NCBI RefSeq assembly: GCF_036864975.1
Contig: NZ_CP104311.1
Coordinates: 124,001-188,000, forward strand
Direction: 5' to 3'
From: Methylococcus capsulatus
GTDB taxonomy: Bacteria > Pseudomonadota > Gammaproteobacteria > Methylococcales > Methylococcaceae
Length of the DNA: 64,000 bases
Shown here: in pieces, positions 61,615 through 64,000 of the stretch
Layout of the letters: each line of letters begins with the position of its first letter
How positions within the stretch are numbered: the stretch's first letter is position 1
Notes under the pieces: generated by a model
Database searches by the model: none
What the model saw: only the letters and a program-made list of their open reading frames with translations
Told to the model about the DNA's origin: nothing
Position numbers and translations under genes: made by a program

Positions 61615-61958
61615 TCTCGATTTGTTTCAGCGGTTTCGAGCCCAAGAAGTTTACCAGTCTTCGTAGATGTCAAGGCTAGGATTCCCCGGCCGCTTTACGA
61701 TCGCCCTTGGGCTCACCCTTCCGACCGACCGCGCTGGAGGGGGGGCCGATTGCCGGGCTCGACTGCTCATACGCCGGCCCCATTCCAAAACCGTGACCTT
61801 TTCCTCGATGTCGCACTTCAGGCCAGAGCCTACAACCCCGATTGCGGGTCCCAAAGAATCGCCGGCGAGGCTGAAACCAGCCATGACCTTATGATTCGGT
61901 TAGAATCCCCGGTTTGGCTCTACTCCAAGGCGCTTTGCCCCGCCGGAAGTTCCATCCG
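61615..61958. other. Intergenic stretch upstream of mutS
   Basis: 344 bp. It must hold the mutS promoter and once the promoter of the decayed helicase. Open frames on both strands (for example 61884-61651 minus) show no family motif and I do not call them. GATTCGGTTAGAATCC (61891-61906) is a small palindrome of unknown role. Confidence 0.4.
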
Positions 61959-64000
61959 ATGAACGATCTATCCGACTTGTCCCGACACACGCCGATGATG
62001 CAGCAGTATCTGCGCATCAAGGCGGAGCATCCGGACCGGCTGCTGTTTTACCGGATGGGCGATTTCTATGAATTGTTCTTCGAAGACGCTCGGCGGGCAG
62101 CAAAGCTGCTGGATCTGACCCTCACCAGCCGGGGCGAATCAGGCGGCGAACGCATCGCCATGGCGGGCATTCCTTACCATGCAGTCGACGGCTATCTGGC
62201 GCGCCTCATCCGGCTGGGCGAGTCGGTGGCTATCTGCGAGCAGGTTGGCGATCCGGCCACATCGAAAGGGCCGGTGGAGCGCAAGGTGGTGCGGATCGTG
62301 ACACCCGGCACGGTGACCGACGAGGCGCTGCTGGAAGAGCGCCGCGACAACCTGCTGGCGGCGGTCGCCCGCGATGGCTCCGTGTTCGGGCTGGCGGTGC
62401 TGGATCTGTCCGGCGGGCGTTTCACTCTGCAACAGCCGGAGTCGGCGGCGCAGCTTCTGAACGAGCTGGATCGGTTGAATCCGGCCGAGCTCCTGGTCAG
62501 CGAGGACGAACCGCTGGCGGAGGAGCTGGCCGGACGGCAGAGCCTGACCCGGCGCCCCCCCTGGCATTTCGACCCGGAGAGCGGCCGCCGCCAGTTGCTG
62601 AACCAGTTCGGCACCCAAGACCTGGCGGGCTTTGGCTGCGAGCATCTGAGCCTGGCGCAGGGCGCCGCCGGCTGTCTGCTGCAATACCTGCGCGACACCC
62701 AACGCAGCGCCCTGCCTCACATCCGCAGCATCCGTGCCGAGACCGGCTCGGACTACATCGGCCTGGACGCCGCCAGCCGGCGCAATCTGGAGCTGGACTG
62801 GCATCCTTCCGGCCGCACCGAGTTCACCCTGCTGGGCCTGCTGGACCGCACCGGATCGGCGATGGGGGGGAGGCTACTGCGGCGTTGGCTGCATCAGCCT
62901 TTGCGCGACCGGACGAGCCTACGGCTGCGCCAGCAAGCGATCGGCGAGCTGCTGGCGGACCGCCGCTTCGAAGCTCTGCATGAGCTGTTGCGTGGCGTGG
63001 GCGACGTCGAGCGGATCGCCGCCCGGATCGCTCTGAAATCGGCCAGACCTCGCGATCTTTCCACATTGCGCCAGACTCTCAGGACCCTGCCCGCCGTGCA
63101 GGCCAGCCTTGACGGCACCGACAGCGCACTGCTGGATGAACTGAGGCGGCGCCTCGTCGACCAGCCCGAGCTGAGCGACCTGCTGCGGAGAGCCATCGTC
63201 GATGACCCACCGCTGCTGATCCGCGACGGCGGTGTGATCGCCGAGGGCTACCACGCCGGGCTCGATGAACTGCGCCTCCTGAGTGAAAACGCCGACCGGT
63301 TCCTGGTCGATCTGGAGGAGAAGGAGCGTGAGCGCACCGGCCTCGGCACTCTCAAGGTCGGTTACAACCGCGTGCAGGGCTTCTACATCGAACTGCCGCG
63401 GAGTCAGGCCGACCGGGCGCCGGCGCACTACACTCGGCGTCAGACGCTGAAAAACGCCGAGCGCTACGTCACACTGGAGTTGAAAGCCTTCGAGGACAAA
63501 GTGTTGAGCGCCCGCGAAAAAGCGCTCTCCTGCGAAAAAGCCCTCTACGAGGAATTACTGGAAACGCTTGCGACCTGGCTGCCCGCGCTGCAAGACTGCG
63601 CGGCGGGGCTGGCCGAACTGGACGTGTTGGCGACTCTGGCGGAGCGCGCCGAGCGGCTGAACTGGGTGGCGCCGCGACTGGCGGACGCCCCGGGCATCCG
63701 CATCGTCGGTGGACGCCATCCCGTGGTCGAGCAGGTCGGCGGCACACCGTTCGTGCCCAATGACCTGGCATTCGGTCCGGACCGGCGCATGCTGGTCATC
63801 ACCGGCCCAAACATGGGCGGCAAATCGACCTACATGCGGCAGGCCGCGATCATCGTGCTGATGGCTCACATCGGGAGCCATGTCCCGGCGGCGGAAGCCG
63901 AAATCGGCCCGATCGACCGCATCTACACCCGTATCGGTGCTTCCGACGACCTGGCCGGTGGCCGTTCCACCTTCATGGTGGAAATGACCGAGACCGCCAA
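61959..64000 (+). CDS. mutS: DNA mismatch repair protein MutS, 3' truncated by window edge
   Basis: The first 680 residues of MutS. The mismatch-binding domain has [20 protein letters not shown] with the Phe-x-Glu motif; the connector, lever and clamp follow ([48 protein letters not shown]), then the ATPase with Walker [16 protein letters not shown] and Walker B region [19 protein letters not shown]. It recognises mismatches and recruits MutL. CGGAAG lies about 8 bp before ATG 61959. The last part of the ATPase and the dimerisation helices lie outside the window. Confidence 0.97.
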   Translation, partial: MNDLSDLSRHTPMMQQYLRIKAEHPDRLLFYRMGDFYELFFEDARRAAKLLDLTLTSRGESGGERIAMAGIPYHAVDGYLARLIRLGESVAICEQVGDPATSKGPVERKVVRIVTPGTVTDEALLEERRDNLLAAVARDGSVFGLAVLDLSGGRFTLQQPESAAQLLNELDRLNPAELLVSEDEPLAEELAGRQSLTRRPPWHFDPESGRRQLLNQFGTQDLAGFGCEHLSLAQGAAGCLLQYLRDTQRSALPHIRSIRAETGSDYIGLDAASRRNLELDWHPSGRTEFTLLGLLDRTGSAMGGRLLRRWLHQPLRDRTSLRLRQQAIGELLADRRFEALHELLRGVGDVERIAARIALKSARPRDLSTLRQTLRTLPAVQASLDGTDSALLDELRRRLVDQPELSDLLRRAIVDDPPLLIRDGGVIAEGYHAGLDELRLLSENADRFLVDLEEKERERTGLGTLKVGYNRVQGFYIELPRSQADRAPAHYTRRQTLKNAERYVTLELKAFEDKVLSAREKALSCEKALYEELLETLATWLPALQDCAAGLAELDVLATLAERAERLNWVAPRLADAPGIRIVGGRHPVVEQVGGTPFVPNDLAFGPDRRMLVITGPNMGGKSTYMRQAAIIVLMAHIGSHVPAAEAEIGPIDRIYTRIGASDDLAGGRSTFMVEMTETA

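Noticed and set aside
61651-61884. A 77-codon minus-strand frame upstream of mutS
   Set aside because: No ribosome binding site or recognisable motif; insufficient evidence to call it.

Overview
The window looks like a chromosome segment of a high-GC methanotrophic gammaproteobacterium, most likely Methylococcus capsulatus or a close relative. This is inferred from GC-rich codon use, the gammaproteobacterial lptD-surA-pdxA-ksgA order, the complete assimilatory nitrate operon and general familiarity with the proteins. No database was searched. The window starts inside a glycosyltransferase gene and ends inside mutS.

Layout. 1-11.9 kb is a surface polysaccharide locus: five glycosyltransferases, a polysaccharide deacetylase, a formyltransferase-like protein, a divergent MBOAT/SGNH acyltransferase pair and an NAD-dependent sugar epimerase. 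A repeat element of about 465 bp (two REP-like halves around fourteen 21-bp repeats, with inverted ends) sits between two of these genes. 11.9-30.9 kb is mostly housekeeping: a CopZ-like metallochaperone, malate dehydrogenase, Uup, a MEKHLA protein, phosphoglucomutase, an L,D-transpeptidase next to an Lpp-like lipoprotein, ksgA-pdxA-surA-lptD, divergent amgK-murU, an alanine-type aminotransferase, homoserine dehydrogenase and threonine synthase.

30.9-39.7 kb is a signalling island: an MBL-fold hydrolase, a CheY-like regulator, a hybrid histidine kinase with an ethylene-receptor-like membrane domain, a cyclase with two histidine-phosphoacceptor motifs and a receiver, a ferredoxin-cyclase-globin fusion, and a UspA-UbiB kinase fusion. 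39.7-41.1 kb holds small or decayed genes.

41.1-54.2 kb is the nitrate assimilation regulon: nitrate transporter, PP2C/Ser-Thr kinase fusion, nirB, nirD, nitrate reductase, nasS, nasT, a coiled-coil protein and an outer-membrane porin. The transporter and porin genes are each preceded by a sigma-54-like promoter, a pair of hexaloop hairpins of the ANTAR-target type and an intrinsic terminator. The ANTAR antiterminator NasT and its nitrate sensor NasS are encoded between them, so inner- and outer-membrane nitrate entry appear to be controlled by one RNA-based switch.

54.2-64 kb holds a Rieske protein, SelO, an O6-alkylguanine-DNA alkyltransferase, a CBS-pair protein, a probably frame-disrupted DUF29 locus, tRNA-Thr(CGT), a cupin, and a decayed IS256-family insertion. 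The insertion has a DNA-methylase C-terminus on one side and a helicase N-terminus on the other, as if a defence locus had been deleted around it. The 5' two thirds of mutS closes the window.
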